From Prorocentrum cordatum (Eukaryota; Sar; Dinophyceae; Prorocentrales; Prorocentraceae): a stretch of 64,000 bases of DNA. The notes below the pieces were generated by a model. The model was not told the DNA's origin, did no database searches, and worked only from the letters and a program-made list of their open reading frames with translations. How positions within the stretch are numbered: position 1 is the stretch's first letter; each line of letters opens with the position of its first letter. Shown here in pieces: positions 62,750-64,000 of the stretch. A program made the position numbers and the translations under genes. The DNA lies in contig CAUYUJ010016360.1 in the NCBI GenBank assembly GCA_963575745.1, forward strand, positions 245,001 to 309,000, in the 5' to 3' direction.

Positions 62750-63704
62750 AGGTTTCCCGGGTGTTTTCTGACAACGAGAGGAGGTGGGAGTCTCGGGCTG
62801 AAAAATCTACATCTGCACCTCTCCAGGGGCGCTTTCCGATTAGAATTTGGGGGGAATCCAGCCGTGACGACGAGAGGCCTCCTGGAGACTCCAAAAATTT
62901 GGGAACCTCTTCGAACGAAGTCCGTTTTTGATTTCGATCGTTCGTCTTTTCGCCCGATCCGATCCGTCCTTTCGTCCGACACCTTCTCCAGGACCAGCTT
63001 TGCGTCCTGCTGAGTCGTTTCTGACGTTCGTGGGGCTCGGCGAGGGCCCACAGAGGCCCAAAATGTACAAAAGCTTCCCATTGCGATCCTCTCGCGACGA
63101 GAGGACGCCAGGGTGCGTCACTCTCCTCTGGCCGCAGAAACGAAAGGGGTGCCGCCGTTATCTCCACTGGCCCTCGTTCGATTATTGTCGGACGATATAA
63201 CTCTGGCCTCAGTTGGCCTTTCGGGTCGATCCTGGCATCCCTGGAAGGCCTGTGACGAGCTGCAGATGATGGGAACAACCCCAGGCCCCGACGACCTCCG
63301 ACGGCCATTCGAAAACGTCAGCAGACCCTGCCCGAAAATCCTGGGCCTCCGACGTCGCCAACGGCCCTCATCCGACTGACCCTCTAAACTCAAGAGCGAA
63401 CAACATGTACAATCGCTAATGCACGCTGATCTGTGTGAAAGCATTGGGGAAGATTGGAAATGGAAGGGAATAAAAGACCTCAGAATAGATATTGGAAATA
63501 TGGGAAGTCCTGGGATGTATCTCGATTTGATTGTGTCTTCCTTGGCTCGGTTGCTTTCGTCCCACCCGACCTAGGGCCGCCCTCCGGCCGGCAATGGCCT
63601 CTGGTCACCACCGCGGCGCCCCCCTCGTTGGCGCCCAGACCCACGGCGCGCAGGGTGCGGACGCCGTGTCCTGGTGACGCGGGGGCGGCCCGAAGCGGCC
63701 AGCG
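62750..63704. other. No recognisable gene
   Basis: Mixed unique sequence. A minus-strand open frame (63308-62484) is long but overlaps the R6 inverted repeat and has no domain. A short TTGGAAATATGGGAAGT word at 63492-63508 resembles the R2 core. Confidence 0.4.
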
Positions 63705-63744
63705 ATCGTCGTCGCCGTCGTCGTCGGTGTCGTCTCCGTCGACA

Positions 63745-63783
<39 letters not shown>

Positions 63784-63805
63784 CCGCCGCCGCAGCCGCC
63801 GCCGC

Positions 63806-63848
<43 letters not shown>

Positions 63849-63849
63849 T

Positions 63850-63885
<36 letters not shown>

Positions 63886-64000
63886 GCGACGCCGTCGCCG
63901 TCGCCGTCGCCGTCACCGTCGCCGTCGCTGTCGCCGTTGCCGTCGCCGTCGCCGCCGCCGTCGCCGCCGTCGCCGCCGCCGCCACCGTCGTCGTAGTCGT
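63705..64000. repeat. (GTC/GCC)n trinucleotide microsatellite
   Basis: GTC and GCC triplets in alternating runs reach the right edge of the window. Ser/Pro or Ala/Thr open frames over it are artefacts. Confidence 0.97.

Noticed and set aside
62481-63309. 275-codon minus-strand open frame
   Set aside because: Overlaps the R6 inverted repeat and dispersed sequence, with no motif or protein-like composition.

Overview
The window looks like nuclear DNA of a large, GC-rich, repeat-laden eukaryotic genome, most likely a dinoflagellate. The reasons are the 100-N scaffold gap at 42424-42523, dozens of trinucleotide microsatellites and minisatellites, several LINE-type retrotransposons, very few host exons, and exon-like islands whose 3' splice sites read AG|G. 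This assignment is inference: no species-diagnostic gene is present and I see no complete spliced leader, rRNA or tRNA.

Layout. 1-12 kb is non-coding: dispersed repeats, TTCGAA-rich tandem repeats, and (GGA)n, (GGC/GTC)n, (AC)n, (TCC)n, (GAT)n and (ACG)n tracts. 12.07-12.38 kb holds five copies of a small hairpin motif that recurs, with compensatory stem changes, in the first gene of the next element. 13.4-24.8 kb, minus strand, is LINE-A: an ORF1 (about 1033 codons, coiled coil) and a huge ORF2 (RNase H, endonuclease, reverse transcriptase, zinc fingers, C5-methyltransferase-like domain), apparently joined by a -1 ribosomal frameshift at A AAA AAC followed by a strong stem-loop. 25-32 kb is repeats. 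32.0-35.5 kb is LINE-C (plus strand, decayed). 35.6-36.4 kb is a broken unknown gene. 37.9-42.4 kb is LINE-D (plus, decayed, 5'-truncated, RT plus RNase H). 42.6-49.5 kb is LINE-B (minus): ORF1, then in frame after a single TGA the endonuclease, then after a -1 frame change RT and RNase H. LINE-D and LINE-B meet tail to tail in a CCT microsatellite that contains the assembly gap.

50-64 kb is again repeat-dominated: a MITE-like element in the microsatellite upstream of LINE-B, one exon-like block at 51.25 kb, a 77-bp minisatellite (52.1-54.2 kb) running into a GGTAT satellite, a 42-bp minisatellite (55.7-56.2 kb), a probable multi-exon or decayed membrane-protein gene (58.15-60.21 kb), foldback elements, and a terminal (GTC/GCC)n tract.

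How the parts work together: the coding content is almost entirely retrotransposon machinery (RNA-binding/coiled-coil protein, target-nicking endonuclease, reverse transcriptase, RNase H). The two best-preserved elements appear to make their enzymatic products by recoding rather than by separate initiation. CCT microsatellites flank two LINEs in the same polarity, suggesting they are integration sites. The small foldback and dispersed repeats are probably non-autonomous elements.
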